Shown: positions 16,614 to 24,988 of the stretch, one piece after another
How positions within the stretch are numbered: position 1 is the first letter of the stretch
Layout of the letters: every line of letters begins with the position of its first letter
Source of the DNA: Flavobacterium sp. ACN6
Lineage (GTDB): Bacteria; Bacteroidota; Bacteroidia; Flavobacteriales; Flavobacteriaceae
Length of the DNA stretch: 64,000 nt
Assembly: GCF_002304005.1 (NCBI RefSeq)
Contig: NZ_MRCQ01000016.1
Coordinates: 1-64,000, forward strand
Direction of reading: 5' to 3'
The notes under the pieces: model-generated
Told to the model about the DNA's origin: nothing
Database searches by the model: none
Seen by the model: the letters and a program-made list of their open reading frames with translations, nothing else
Program-made: the position numbers and the translations under genes

Positions 16614-16659
16614 TAACTATTTTAACTTTTTCTAAAAAACTGAAAACTGCCACTGTATA

Positions 16660-17199
16660 CTACTTTTTAACCGGCGGATATTGAGCTAAAATTTTATTTA
16701 CAAATTCAGCTACTTTTTGATCTTTCTTGTCAATGTTTCTGGTTAGAGTTCCTTGACCTTCACCTTGCCAGATCATTTCTTTCTTTTTTGCGTCGATTAA
16801 ATCGATGTAAAGCGTTCCTTCTGTAGAAGTAGAAACCATTGTTTGGTTACCGCCATACATCATCCACGGATTCCAACCCCAGCCCCAGCCATAACCCCAG
16901 CCAGCACTAAATTGGTTTACATTTACCTGTTCTCTTGATTTGGTAAAAATATTTACCAATAAATCGGGATTTTCACTTTTAGTCAGACCTTTCGCCTGCA
17001 TTTCTGCATCAATTGCGTGCAGGATACGTCTTTTATCCAAATCAGAAATTTCTACTTTGTCAATTCCGGGCTTAAAGAAAGCATAAGTCTTGTAAGGCGC
17101 AAAATCGACCGTTTTGTCGTAATCAGAATATACAGTAACACTGCTGCAGGATGAAAGAATCAACAGCAGTAAAATCGGAATTAACTTGAATGTTTTCAT
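16660..17199 (-). CDS. DUF4136 domain lipoprotein
   Basis: 179 residues with a lipoprotein signal (LLLLILSSC, Cys near residue 18). The mature part matches DUF4136: VTVYSDYDKTVDFAPYKTYAFF at the start, ILHAIDAEMQAKGL in the middle, and TLYIDLIDAKKKEMIWQGEGQG near the end. An unusual Gly/Trp-rich insert (GWGYGWGWGWNPWMMYGG) lies at about residues 100-117. The protein is expected to be attached to a membrane facing the periplasm; its function is unknown. It is separated from hutU upstream by a strong palindrome. Confidence 0.85.
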   Translation of the reverse strand: MKTFKLIPILLLLILSSCSSVTVYSDYDKTVDFAPYKTYAFFKPGIDKVEISDLDKRRILHAIDAEMQAKGLTKSENPDLLVNIFTKSREQVNVNQFSAGWGYGWGWGWNPWMMYGGNQTMVSTSTEGTLYIDLIDAKKKEMIWQGEGQGTLTRNIDKKDQKVAEFVNKILAQYPPVKK

Positions 17200-17262
17200 A
17201 TTATTAGAAATTTAATGTTCTTGTTTGTAATTAGTTTATCCTAAAAAACAACTTAATTTTTC

Positions 17263-17328
17263 TGTCATCCTGAGCGAAGTCGAAGCCCCATACGTTTTCG
17301 TTAGCCTTCGACTTCGCTCAGGATGACA
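17263..17328. repeat. Dispersed palindrome, TGTCATCCTGAG family
   Basis: Perfect 23-nt arms at 17263-17285 and 17306-17328 with a 20-nt spacer. The left arm begins TGTCATCCTGAGCGAAG. It lies between the end of hutU and the start of the DUF4136 gene and shares its first 12 bases with the element at 11956. It may also act as a terminator hairpin after hutU, though it has no clean T-run on the minus strand. Confidence 0.9.
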
Positions 17329-17354
17329 ATTTATTTTATTATAAAATCCTTTAA

Positions 17355-19331
17355 CTAAAGCAGACTTTCATCTACAATATTAGGTAAAGTTACTTTTAAT
17401 AATGGCTCAACTTCCATTGCTCTTTTTATGGCAAAAACAGCACCCTCATTTCGAGCCCAGCTTCGTCTTGAAATTCCGTTATTAACATCCCAGAAAAGCA
17501 TTGATGCTAAACGCTTTGAAGCTTCTTTAGAACCATCAAGAACCATACCAAATCCGCCGTTTATAACCTCTCCCCAGCCAACGCCGCCGCCATTATGAAT
17601 AGAAACCCAGGTTGCTCCTCTAAAACTGTCGCCAATTACGTTTTGAATAGCCATATCGGCTGTGAAACGAGATCCGTCGTAAATATTGGAAGTTTCTCTG
17701 TAAGGCGAATCTGTTCCAGAAACGTCATGATGATCACGGCCTAAAACAACCGCTCCAATTTCGCCTTTTGCAATGGCTTGGTTAAATGCTTCTGCAATTT
17801 TAACTCGTCCTTCTGCATCGGCATAAAGAATTCTGGCTTGAGAACCAACCACCAATTTGTTCTCCTGCGCACCTTTAATCCATTTAATGTTATCCTGCAT
17901 TTGCTGCTGGATTTCATTTGGAGCAGTTTTAGACATTTCTTCTAAAACCTGACTCGCAATCAAATCTGTTTTTTGTAAATCTTCTGGATTTCCAGACGTG
18001 CAAACCCATCTAAAAGGACCAAAACCGTAATCGAAACACATTGGTCCCATGATGTCCTGAACATAGCTAGGGTATTTAAAATCGATATTATTCTCCGCCA
18101 TTACATCAGCTCCTGCACGTGAAGCTTCCAATAAAAAGGCATTTCCGTAATCAAAAAAGTACGTTCCTTTTGCAGTATGTTTGTTAATTGCTTTGGCTTG
18201 ACGGCGTAAAGATTCCTGCACTTTTTCTTTAAATAATTCAGGATTGTTGGCCATCATTTCGTTGGCTTCTTCAAACGAAATTCCAGCTGGATAATAACCT
18301 CCCGCCCACGGATTATGTAATGAAGTCTGGTCTGAACCCAAATCAATTTTGATGTTTTCTTTATCGAAACATTCCCAAACATCAACCACATTTCCTAAAT
18401 AAGCAATCGAAACTACTTCTTTATTGGCTTTCGCCGAATTGACTCTCTTAACCAATTCTTCTGTCGAAGTTACGATTTCATTAATCCAGCCTTGTTCATG
18501 ACGAATTTTAGTGATTTTCGGATTTACTTCGGCGCAGACCGTAATACAACCTGCAATATTTCCTGCTTTTGGCTGAGCGCCAGACATGCCGCCCAGTCCT
18601 GAAGTTACAAAAAGATTTCCTTCAGGATTTAATTTTATTTTTCTGAAACCATTCAAAACCGTAATCGTAGTTCCGTGTACAATTCCCTGCGGGCCAATAT
18701 ACATATAACTTCCCGCCGTCATTTGTCCGTATTGTGAAACGCCCAAAGCATTCATTTTTTCCCAATCGTCAGGTTTGGAGTAATTCGGTATAACCATTCC
18801 GTTAGTTACCACAACTCTTGGTGCTTCTTTATGCGAAGGAAATAATCCCATCGGATGTCCTGAATACATCGTTAAAGTCTGCTCATCCGTCATTTCAGAC
18901 AAATACTGCATCGTCAATAAATATTGTGCCCAGTTTTGAAAAACAGCTCCGTTTCCGCCGTACGTAATCAATTCATGAGGATGCTGCGCCACGGCATAAT
19001 CCAAATTGTTCTGGATCATGTGCATAATCGCTTTTGCCTGTAATGATTTTCCTGGATATTCGTCAATTGGTCTTGCGTACATTCTGTAATCCGGACGTAA
19101 ACGATACATATATATACGACCGTATTTTTCTAATTCTTCTGAAAATTCAGCAATTAATTCGGTATGATATTTTGGATCAAAATAGCGCAATGCATTTTTA
19201 AGAGCCAGTTTTTTTTCTTCTGCCGAAAGAATTTCTTTTCGTTTTGGCGCGTGATTAATCGCTAAATCGTACGCTGCCTTTGGAGGTAATATAGAGGGGA
19301 TTCCCTGTTGTATTTGTTCTTTGAAAGTCAT
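17355..19331 (-). CDS. hutU: Urocanate hydratase
   Basis: 658 residues. Urocanate hydratase turns urocanate into imidazolonepropionate, the second step of histidine degradation, with tightly bound NAD+. Recognisable blocks are the N-terminal HPHELITYGGNGAVFQNW, the NAD-binding SGLGGMSGAQPKAGNIAG, and the C-terminal GRDHHDVSGTDSPYRETSN followed by WVSIHNGGGVGWGE. It is about 100 residues longer than the roughly 555-residue enzyme of Pseudomonas or Bacillus, as is usual for the Bacteroidota form. No hutH, hutI or ftcD gene lies in the window, so the pathway is split or elsewhere. Confidence 0.93.
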   Translation of the reverse strand: MTFKEQIQQGIPSILPPKAAYDLAINHAPKRKEILSAEEKKLALKNALRYFDPKYHTELIAEFSEELEKYGRIYMYRLRPDYRMYARPIDEYPGKSLQAKAIMHMIQNNLDYAVAQHPHELITYGGNGAVFQNWAQYLLTMQYLSEMTDEQTLTMYSGHPMGLFPSHKEAPRVVVTNGMVIPNYSKPDDWEKMNALGVSQYGQMTAGSYMYIGPQGIVHGTTITVLNGFRKIKLNPEGNLFVTSGLGGMSGAQPKAGNIAGCITVCAEVNPKITKIRHEQGWINEIVTSTEELVKRVNSAKANKEVVSIAYLGNVVDVWECFDKENIKIDLGSDQTSLHNPWAGGYYPAGISFEEANEMMANNPELFKEKVQESLRRQAKAINKHTAKGTYFFDYGNAFLLEASRAGADVMAENNIDFKYPSYVQDIMGPMCFDYGFGPFRWVCTSGNPEDLQKTDLIASQVLEEMSKTAPNEIQQQMQDNIKWIKGAQENKLVVGSQARILYADAEGRVKIAEAFNQAIAKGEIGAVVLGRDHHDVSGTDSPYRETSNIYDGSRFTADMAIQNVIGDSFRGATWVSIHNGGGVGWGEVINGGFGMVLDGSKEASKRLASMLFWDVNNGISRRSWARNEGAVFAIKRAMEVEPLLKVTLPNIVDESLL

Positions 19332-19813
19332 TTTTTTTATTTTAGATTTTAGATTGTTGATTTTAGATTTTTTTTCAATCCGAATAAATCAAACGTCTAA
19401 AATTATTGTATGTTTAAATTATGTCGCTCCGCTGGAGCTAAAATTCTGGATGCTAATTTTATTTCGAGACACACTTTTCTAAAGACATTTCACTCCTACG
19501 GAGTTTTTCTCAGCCTTGGAAAGGCGTCATATTTCTAGAAAGCAAAATCGTTCCGTTCAAAAGCTCCAACGGAGCGAAACATTCCGAATCCAATTGGATC
19601 TTAATTTTTAATTGGAATTTGGAATTTAAGAATTAGAATTTATCAATTATCAAATGCCACATTCTCTAATTAAAAAACTAAGGATAACGGATATCCGACC
19701 TATGATAGGATTTGTGGATCGTAATCCTAAATTTTCTTGAACGAATATCCATATATGATATTTTAGATTTTAGACTTAGATTGGAATTTGGAATTTAAAA
19801 TTTGGAATTTAAT
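19332..19813. repeat. Repeat-rich intergenic region with a CGCTCCGCTGGAGC inverted repeat
   Basis: This 480-nt gap has no credible gene. TCGCTCCGCTGGAGCT (19424-19439) and its reverse complement with one mismatch (19562-19577) bound a 154-nt element that also holds CTCCTACGGAG. Around it are low-complexity AGATTTTAGATT and GGAATTTGGAATTTA runs, typical debris between Flavobacterium genes. No promoter for hutU could be made out. Confidence 0.65.
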
Positions 19814-20788
19814 TTAAGAATAAACCTCTTCATTAACACAAAATGGCATTTTTCTATTTTCAGAAAGTGCTATAATATTTTGTGCGGCACAAACTGCCAT
19901 TCCGTTTCTAGCTTCGTATGTTGCAGAGCCAATGTGTGGCAAAACACAGCAATTTGGCAGCGATAATAATGGGTTGTCCTGCTTCATGGGTTCCGGATTG
20001 GTAACGTCAAGCCCAGCACCCCAGATTATATCATTAGTCAATGCATAATATAAATCGTCTTCATTATGGAACTTTCCTCTTGCAGTGTTGATGAAAATAG
20101 CATTGGGTTTCATCTTAGCAAAAGTTTCTTTATTAAAGAGTTCGTTGTTTTCTTCGGTATAATTAGAGTGAACGCTCAAAACATCACTTTGTGCAAGTAA
20201 CGTTTCAAAATCTACATATTGAGCATCAAGTTCTTTTTCAGCATTTTCATTGTGGGAGCGGTTGTGGTAAATAATGTTCATTCCAAATGCGGCTTTACAT
20301 TTTTGAGCCATTTCAAAACCAATTCTTCCCAAACCAAATATCCCTAATGTTTTTCCATAGAGTTCCTGCCCTAAATTGGCTAAGGCATTAAAAGTTCCCC
20401 ATTCGCCGTTTATAATTCTTTTGTGATTATAAAATGACTTTCTGGCAACACTCTGCATCAATAAAAAAGCAGTATCTGATGTGGCTCTGTTTAAAACTTC
20501 AGGTGTATTTCCAACGGGGATTTTTCTACTATTGGCCGATGGAATATGAACAGAATCATATCCTACAGAAAATAAAGCGATCCCCTTTAAATTAGGACAC
20601 TGCTCAAAAAAAGCTTCATCCAAATTACTGGAACCAACATTAAGAAGCGCATCATTTTCCTGACAGATTTTGATGAATTCCTCTCTTGATAAAACATTCT
20701 CTGTTGGATTTACGGTAAGATTGAAGCCTTTTTCCTGCAGTAGTAAAAGTCCAGCTTCTGGTATATTTTTAGTTATAAAAATGTTCAT
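19814..20788 (-). CDS. D-isomer-specific 2-hydroxyacid dehydrogenase
   Basis: 324 residues from ATG 20788. An upstream extension to 20875 is open but starts with a non-family stretch, so MNIFITKNIPEAG is taken as the start. The Rossmann motif is GLGRIG within KTLGIFGLGRIGFE. The catalytic triad is Arg in NTARGKF, Glu in NPEPM and His in LPHIGSAT. This pattern, with PEPM, resembles glyoxylate/hydroxypyruvate or gluconate 2-dehydrogenases rather than the D-lactate enzyme at 28100. The exact substrate cannot be read from the sequence. It is monocistronic, with repeats on both sides. Confidence 0.88.
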   Translation of the reverse strand: MNIFITKNIPEAGLLLLQEKGFNLTVNPTENVLSREEFIKICQENDALLNVGSSNLDEAFFEQCPNLKGIALFSVGYDSVHIPSANSRKIPVGNTPEVLNRATSDTAFLLMQSVARKSFYNHKRIINGEWGTFNALANLGQELYGKTLGIFGLGRIGFEMAQKCKAAFGMNIIYHNRSHNENAEKELDAQYVDFETLLAQSDVLSVHSNYTEENNELFNKETFAKMKPNAIFINTARGKFHNEDDLYYALTNDIIWGAGLDVTNPEPMKQDNPLLSLPNCCVLPHIGSATYEARNGMAVCAAQNIIALSENRKMPFCVNEEVYS

Positions 20789-20832
20789 TTTGTATTGTTT
20801 TTGACCTATTGGATAATTTGTAAAAAAAATTA

Positions 20833-20962
20833 AACACATAGAAATATAGATTTTTAATGCTTTAAAAGATTGCAAAAAGGAAACTAGTTTCTCTCACATA
20901 CTATCTTTGTTTTGACGAGTGAAACGTCTTCTACATTTCTATTGTCTATATTTCTATGTGTT
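20833..20962. repeat. Inverted repeat, AACACATAGAAATATAGA
   Basis: Perfect 18-nt arms at 20833-20850 and 20945-20962 enclose 94 nt. The element lies between the 2-hydroxyacid dehydrogenase and the DUF5522 gene and would be in the leader of the former. ACACATAGAAA-type repeats are another dispersed family of this group, from general familiarity. Confidence 0.75.
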
Positions 20963-20986
20963 AAAAAAATTATGCAATATGTATGT

Positions 20987-21169
20987 TTACAATGGTTTGT
21001 TTATTCGCCCTGTTTTTTTATCATATCCGTACGGGCAGTGACGGCAGCCGCTTTTACAGCAATATCCTCTTTTTAAGTGGTGTTTTTCGGTAAAGCATTT
21101 ATAACCTTCGGGTGTATAATAAAAATCTTCGCCCTCGATTAATTTATTTTCATTACTTTGCTCTTTCAT
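20987..21169 (-). CDS. DUF5522 small Cys-rich protein
   Basis: 60 residues. The C-terminal half carries HLKRGYCCKSGCRHCPYGYDK, the conserved DUF5522 core, with four Cys in a CC-x3-C-x2-C arrangement that suggests metal binding. The N-terminal half is charged. The function of the family is unknown. A -7 box (CAAAAATA on the plus strand, 21207-21214) lies 37 nt before the ATG. Confidence 0.85.
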   Translation of the reverse strand: MKEQSNENKLIEGEDFYYTPEGYKCFTEKHHLKRGYCCKSGCRHCPYGYDKKTGRINKPL

Positions 21170-21206
21170 AAAACTGCTTTCGGTCGTATTTTTATTTCTT
21201 AAAAAT

Positions 21207-21214
21207 CAAAAATA
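21207..21214 (-). promoter_or_regulatory. Candidate -7 promoter box of the DUF5522 gene
   Basis: TATTTTTG on the minus strand matches TAnnTTTG and lies 37 nt before the ATG at 21169. No -33 TTG is evident. Confidence 0.4.
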
Positions 21215-21282
21215 AGTATTTGATTATGATTTTAGTGAAATCTAATAATTTTATATCTACAAATTTATAAATTTTACAGCCA

Positions 21283-21630
21283 ATGTTTCTGATTGTTGCT
21301 AAATATTTAATTCCGAAAGGATATCGTGGAATGGCTGTATTTCCTTTTGTTTTAATGAAATATGATTTTGATAAATCGAACGGAACTTTTGTAAATCACG
21401 AAAAAATTCATTTAAAGCAACAAATAGAAATGCTGATTCTTCCTTTTTTTATTTGGTATTTTTTGGAGTATTTAATTCGGCTGCTACAATATAAAGATAA
21501 AAATCTGGCGTACCGAAATATTAGTTTTGAAAGAGAAGCGTACGCTAAAGAAACCGATTTGGATTATTTAAAAAACCGATCTTTTTTTCAGTTTCTGGAT
21601 TACATCAAATTAAAATCAAATCAATTTTGA
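21283..21630 (+). CDS. Small membrane protein with an HExxH motif
   Basis: 115 residues, unnamed to me. The short region before residue 39 contains LIPKGYRGMAVFPFVLM. NHEKIHLKQQ follows, giving H39-E40-x-x-H43, the zinc-binding motif of many metallopeptidases. It is directly followed by a hydrophobic stretch (IEMLILPFFIWYFLEYLI, about residues 48-65) that may enter the membrane. FEREAYAKE at 82-90 could supply a third Glu ligand, as in gluzincins. Peptidase activity is inference from the motif. It is the first gene of a tight run: its stop overlaps the next start by 4 nt. Confidence 0.7.
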   Translation: MFLIVAKYLIPKGYRGMAVFPFVLMKYDFDKSNGTFVNHEKIHLKQQIEMLILPFFIWYFLEYLIRLLQYKDKNLAYRNISFEREAYAKETDLDYLKNRSFFQFLDYIKLKSNQF

Positions 21631-22523
21631 ACCAACAAATTCATATCAATTTTCCGAATGCTGTTTCTTTGACGATTAAACGGGAAGATCTTATTCATCC
21701 GTTTGTTTCGGGAAATAAATTCCGAAAATTAAAATACAACTTACTTCAGGCGAAAGCCGAAAACAAAGAAACCTTACTGACTTTTGGCGGTGCATTTTCC
21801 AATCATATTGCTGCGGTGGCGTATGCGGGAAAAGAGCAGGGTTTTAAAACAATTGGAATAATTCGCGGAGATGAGCTTTTTGATAAAATAGAAGAAAACC
21901 CGACTTTGAAATTTGCTCAGGAAAACGGAATGCAATTTGAATTTGTTTCGAGAGAAGCATATCGTTTAAAAAGCGAAACTTCATTTTTAGAAAAGCTAAA
22001 AGACAAATTTGGCGATTTTTATTTAGTTCCTGAAGGCGGTACAAATGAACTCGCAGTAAAAGGCTGTGAAGAGATTTTGACCGATGAAGATGCCGACTTC
22101 AATTACGTTTGCTGTGCAGTTGGAACAGGCGGTACAATTTCTGGATTAATTAATAGTGCATTGCCAAATCAGAAAATTTTAGGGTTTCCAGCGTTAAAAG
22201 GTGACTTTTTAACCGATGAAATTCGTATTTTTGCAAAAAAAGATAACTGGAATTTAATTTCTGACTATCATTTTGGAGGTTATGGCAAGGTAAATTTGGA
22301 ATTAATCGAATTTATTAATTCTTTTTTTGAAGAAACAAAAGTGCCCTTAGATCCAATTTATACAGGAAAGATGGTTTTTGGCGTTATAGATTTAATCAGC
22401 AAAAATTATTTTCCTGCAGATTCAAAAATTTTACTCATTCACACCGGCGGATTGCAGGGAATTAGCGGGATGAATATAAAATTGAGGCAGAAAAAATTAC
22501 CAATACTAAAAACGAATGATTAA
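21627..22523 (+). CDS. PLP enzyme, ACC deaminase / D-cysteine desulfhydrase family
   Basis: 298 residues. A fold-type II PLP enzyme: KREDLIHPFVSGNKFRKLKYN carries the PLP-binding lysine, LTFGGAFSNHIAA is the substrate loop, and AVGTGGTISGL binds the phosphate. Family members act on 1-aminocyclopropane-1-carboxylate or D-cysteine; D-cysteine desulfhydrase is the more usual activity outside ACC-degrading soil bacteria, so the ACC reading is doubtful. The only start near the conserved N-terminus is TTG 21627, whose bases overlap the TGA of the gene before. Its own end overlaps the next gene by 8 nt, so the three are an operon. Confidence 0.87.
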   Translation: MNQQIHINFPNAVSLTIKREDLIHPFVSGNKFRKLKYNLLQAKAENKETLLTFGGAFSNHIAAVAYAGKEQGFKTIGIIRGDELFDKIEENPTLKFAQENGMQFEFVSREAYRLKSETSFLEKLKDKFGDFYLVPEGGTNELAVKGCEEILTDEDADFNYVCCAVGTGGTISGLINSALPNQKILGFPALKGDFLTDEIRIFAKKDNWNLISDYHFGGYGKVNLELIEFINSFFEETKVPLDPIYTGKMVFGVIDLISKNYFPADSKILLIHTGGLQGISGMNIKLRQKKLPILKTND

Positions 22524-23418
22524 AAAAATTGTATTGCTCTTCACTATATTAGTTTTGGCAAGCTGTTCGTCTAGCAAACCAGCTATTGCAACAACTAGAA
22601 AAGCGGCGGCGGTTCAGAAACCGCGAGTGGCGGCGACTAAAAAAACTACTCCGGTTAAGCCAATTGGCAAAAATTACCCTTCTACAAACAATACAACCGA
22701 GGTTATTCAATCTACTTCAAAAACAGTTGTAACCAGCGATTTAATTAACAATTATGTTTTGCAATTTAAAGACATTGCAATGGGAAACATGAAGACATAC
22801 GGAATTCCGGCGAGTATTATTTTAGCTCAGGGAATTTTGGAATCTGGTGCGGGAAGAGGAGATTTGGCTGTTGATGCTAATAATCATTTCGGAATTAAAT
22901 GCCACAAAGAATGGCTGGGTGAAAGTGTTCGCCACGACGATGATTCTGCTCAGGAATGTTTTAGAAAATATCCGCAAGCTTCAGATTCTTATAGAGATCA
23001 TGCTTTGTTTTTGGTTGGCAAAAAAAGATATGAGACTTTATTTACTTATGAAAAAGACGATTATAAATCTTGGGCAAAAGGATTGAGAGCGGCAGGTTAT
23101 GCTACAGATCCTAAATATCCCGATAAGTTAATCAGCTATATTGAACGTTACAATCTGCATCAGTATGATTGTCTGGTTACGGGAAGAGATTATGCTCCGA
23201 TCAATAAAACGGCTCCAACTAGAAGTTCTTCATCCGTTGCGAATTCAGATCCCAAAATAAATATGAATTCATACGATCCAAATTCATATGAAGTTCAAAA
23301 AGGAGATACACTATATTCCATTTCAAAAAAATTCAATTTATTGGTTGATGATTTAAAGCAAAAGAATAATTTAACCGATAATGCAATTTCAATTGGACAA
23401 AGGTTGAAAGTGAAATAA
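22516..23418 (+). CDS. Glucosaminidase lipoprotein with LysM domain
   Basis: 300 residues. A lipoprotein signal ends in VLASC (Cys 17), followed by a Lys/Ala/Pro-rich linker to about residue 65. A GH73-type glucosaminidase domain spans about 75-220: ILAQGILESGAGRGDLA has the catalytic Glu, then NHFGIKCHKEW and YRDHALFLV. A LysM domain (YEVQKGDTLYSISKKFNLL... to the end, about 255-300) binds peptidoglycan. It should trim peptidoglycan in the periplasm, tethered to a membrane. It overlaps the PLP gene by 8 nt, which places it in the same operon as the HExxH protein. Confidence 0.9.
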   Translation: MIKKIVLLFTILVLASCSSSKPAIATTRKAAAVQKPRVAATKKTTPVKPIGKNYPSTNNTTEVIQSTSKTVVTSDLINNYVLQFKDIAMGNMKTYGIPASIILAQGILESGAGRGDLAVDANNHFGIKCHKEWLGESVRHDDDSAQECFRKYPQASDSYRDHALFLVGKKRYETLFTYEKDDYKSWAKGLRAAGYATDPKYPDKLISYIERYNLHQYDCLVTGRDYAPINKTAPTRSSSSVANSDPKINMNSYDPNSYEVQKGDTLYSISKKFNLLVDDLKQKNNLTDNAISIGQRLKVK

Positions 23419-23504
23419 GTTTTCAGTCTCAGTGACAGTTTTCAGTTTTGAAAAAATTAATCTAAAATCCAAAATAAGTTTTCAGTTTTATAATCTAAAA
23501 TCTA

Positions 23505-23520
23505 TCCCGACGCTTCGGGA
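23505..23520. repeat. Small hairpin repeat TCCCGA...TCGGGA
   Basis: TCCCGA (23505-23510) and TCGGGA (23515-23520) form a 6-bp stem with loop CGCT, set among AATCTAAAATC runs and TTTTCAGT repeats between the glucosaminidase gene and hemL. There is no T-run, so it is probably a dispersed repeat rather than a terminator. Confidence 0.5.
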
Positions 23521-23538
23521 CTAAAATCTAATATAAAA

Positions 23539-24825
23539 ATGTTATATAAAAGAAGTAGTCAGCTTTTTGCTGCAGCAGAAAAAGTAATTCCAGGAGGCGT
23601 AAATTCACCCGTTAGAGCATTTAAGGCGGTTGGCGGAACTCCGATTTTTGTAAAAAGTGCCAAAGGGGCTTATTTATATGATGAAGACGGAAACAAATTA
23701 ATAGATTACATCAACTCTTGGGGGCCAATGGTTTTGGGTCATGCTTATCAGCCTGTTGTTGATGCGGTAATCGAAAAAGCAAAATTGGGAACTTCATTTG
23801 GAATGCCGACTGAACTGGAGACAGAAATTGCAGCTTTAGCCGTTTCTATGGTTCCAAATATTGATAAAATTAGATTTGTAAATTCAGGTACAGAAGCTTG
23901 TATGAGCGCGATTCGTCTGGCTCGCGGATTTACAAAAAGAGATAAAATTATAAAATTTGCCGGCTGTTACCACGGACATTCTGATTCATTTTTGATTCAG
24001 GCGGGAAGTGGTGCTGTTACCTTCGGATCTCCAAATAGTCCAGGTGTTACAGAAGGAACTGCAAAAGATACTTTATTAGCAAAATACAATGATTTAGAGA
24101 ATGTAAAAACTTTAATAGAAGCTAATAAAGGCGAAATCGCAGCAATTATTGTCGAAGCAGTTGCTGGAAATATGGGTTGTATTCCGCCTCAAAAAGGTTT
24201 CTTAGAAGGTTTAAGGGAATTGTGTACAGCAAACGGAATTTTATTGATTTTTGATGAGGTAATGACAGGTTTCCGTTTAGCTCGCGGAGGAGTTCAGGAA
24301 TTGTATAATATCAATGCTGATATTGTAACTTTTGGAAAAGTAATTGGAGGAGGACTTCCAGTTGGTGCTTTTGCAGCCCGCGAAGAAATCATGAATTATT
24401 TAGCACCGCTTGGTCCGGTTTATCAAGCAGGAACATTATCTGGAAATCCGCTAGCGATGGCTGCCGGATTAGCAATGTTACAATCGTTGAATAATGATCG
24501 TGAAATTTTTACACGTTTAGAAGAAAAAACGGCATATTTAGAAGCAGGAATTGACAGGGTTTTAAAAGCAAATAATCTTGTTTTCACAATCAATAGAGTA
24601 GGTTCTATGATTTCTGTTCATTTTGATGCCAATCCAGTTGTAGATTTTCAAACGGCTGCAAAAGGAGATAACGAAACGTTTAAGAAATTCTTTCACGGAT
24701 TATTGCAAGAAGGGATTTACATCGCCCCATCTGCTTATGAAACTTGGTTTATTACAGATGCTTTGACATACGAAGATTTAGATTTTACAATTAATGCTAT
24801 TGATAAAGTTTCGAAAACATTCTAA
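23539..24825 (+). CDS. hemL: Glutamate-1-semialdehyde 2,1-aminomutase
   Basis: 428 residues, full family length. It converts glutamate-1-semialdehyde to 5-aminolevulinate, the entry to haem synthesis through the C5 pathway. It is a class III aminotransferase: PLP-binding Lys267 is in TFGKVIGGGLPVGAF, the cofactor Asp in IFDEVMTGFR, and the N-terminal AAEKVIPGGVNSPVRAF is diagnostic of the aminomutase. A clear intrinsic terminator follows at 24847. No other hem genes are adjacent. Confidence 0.95.
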   Translation: MLYKRSSQLFAAAEKVIPGGVNSPVRAFKAVGGTPIFVKSAKGAYLYDEDGNKLIDYINSWGPMVLGHAYQPVVDAVIEKAKLGTSFGMPTELETEIAALAVSMVPNIDKIRFVNSGTEACMSAIRLARGFTKRDKIIKFAGCYHGHSDSFLIQAGSGAVTFGSPNSPGVTEGTAKDTLLAKYNDLENVKTLIEANKGEIAAIIVEAVAGNMGCIPPQKGFLEGLRELCTANGILLIFDEVMTGFRLARGGVQELYNINADIVTFGKVIGGGLPVGAFAAREEIMNYLAPLGPVYQAGTLSGNPLAMAAGLAMLQSLNNDREIFTRLEEKTAYLEAGIDRVLKANNLVFTINRVGSMISVHFDANPVVDFQTAAKGDNETFKKFFHGLLQEGIYIAPSAYETWFITDALTYEDLDFTINAIDKVSKTF

Positions 24826-24846
24826 TCTAATAGAAAAATAAATTAT

Positions 24847-24882
24847 AAAGGCTCACTTTTACTAAAGTTGAGCCTTTTTTAT
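24847..24882 (+). terminator. Intrinsic terminator after hemL
   Basis: AAAGGCTCA (24847-24855) pairs with TGAGCCTTT (24869-24877), extended inside by CTTT/AAAG, and runs into six T. Confidence 0.85.
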
Positions 24883-24928
24883 GCAAGAATTTTATTAGTT
24901 AATAAAAAGTTAATATGATTCGGTGTAG

Positions 24929-24958
24929 TTGTATAATTGTAAGTAAAATTTATTTTTG
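24929..24958 (+). promoter_or_regulatory. Promoter of the zinc metalloprotease gene
   Basis: TTG (24929-24931), 19-nt spacer and TATTTTTG (24951-24958) match TTG-N19-TAnnTTTG. The ATG at 24989 follows after about 30 nt. Confidence 0.6.
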
Positions 24959-24988
24959 TTTGAGAATTAACCACTAAACCAACACTAA

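Noticed and set aside
16454..16684. Plus-strand open frame of 76 codons over the ilvA leader
   Set aside because: It is antisense to the leader peptide, promoter and terminator, and has no family resemblance.
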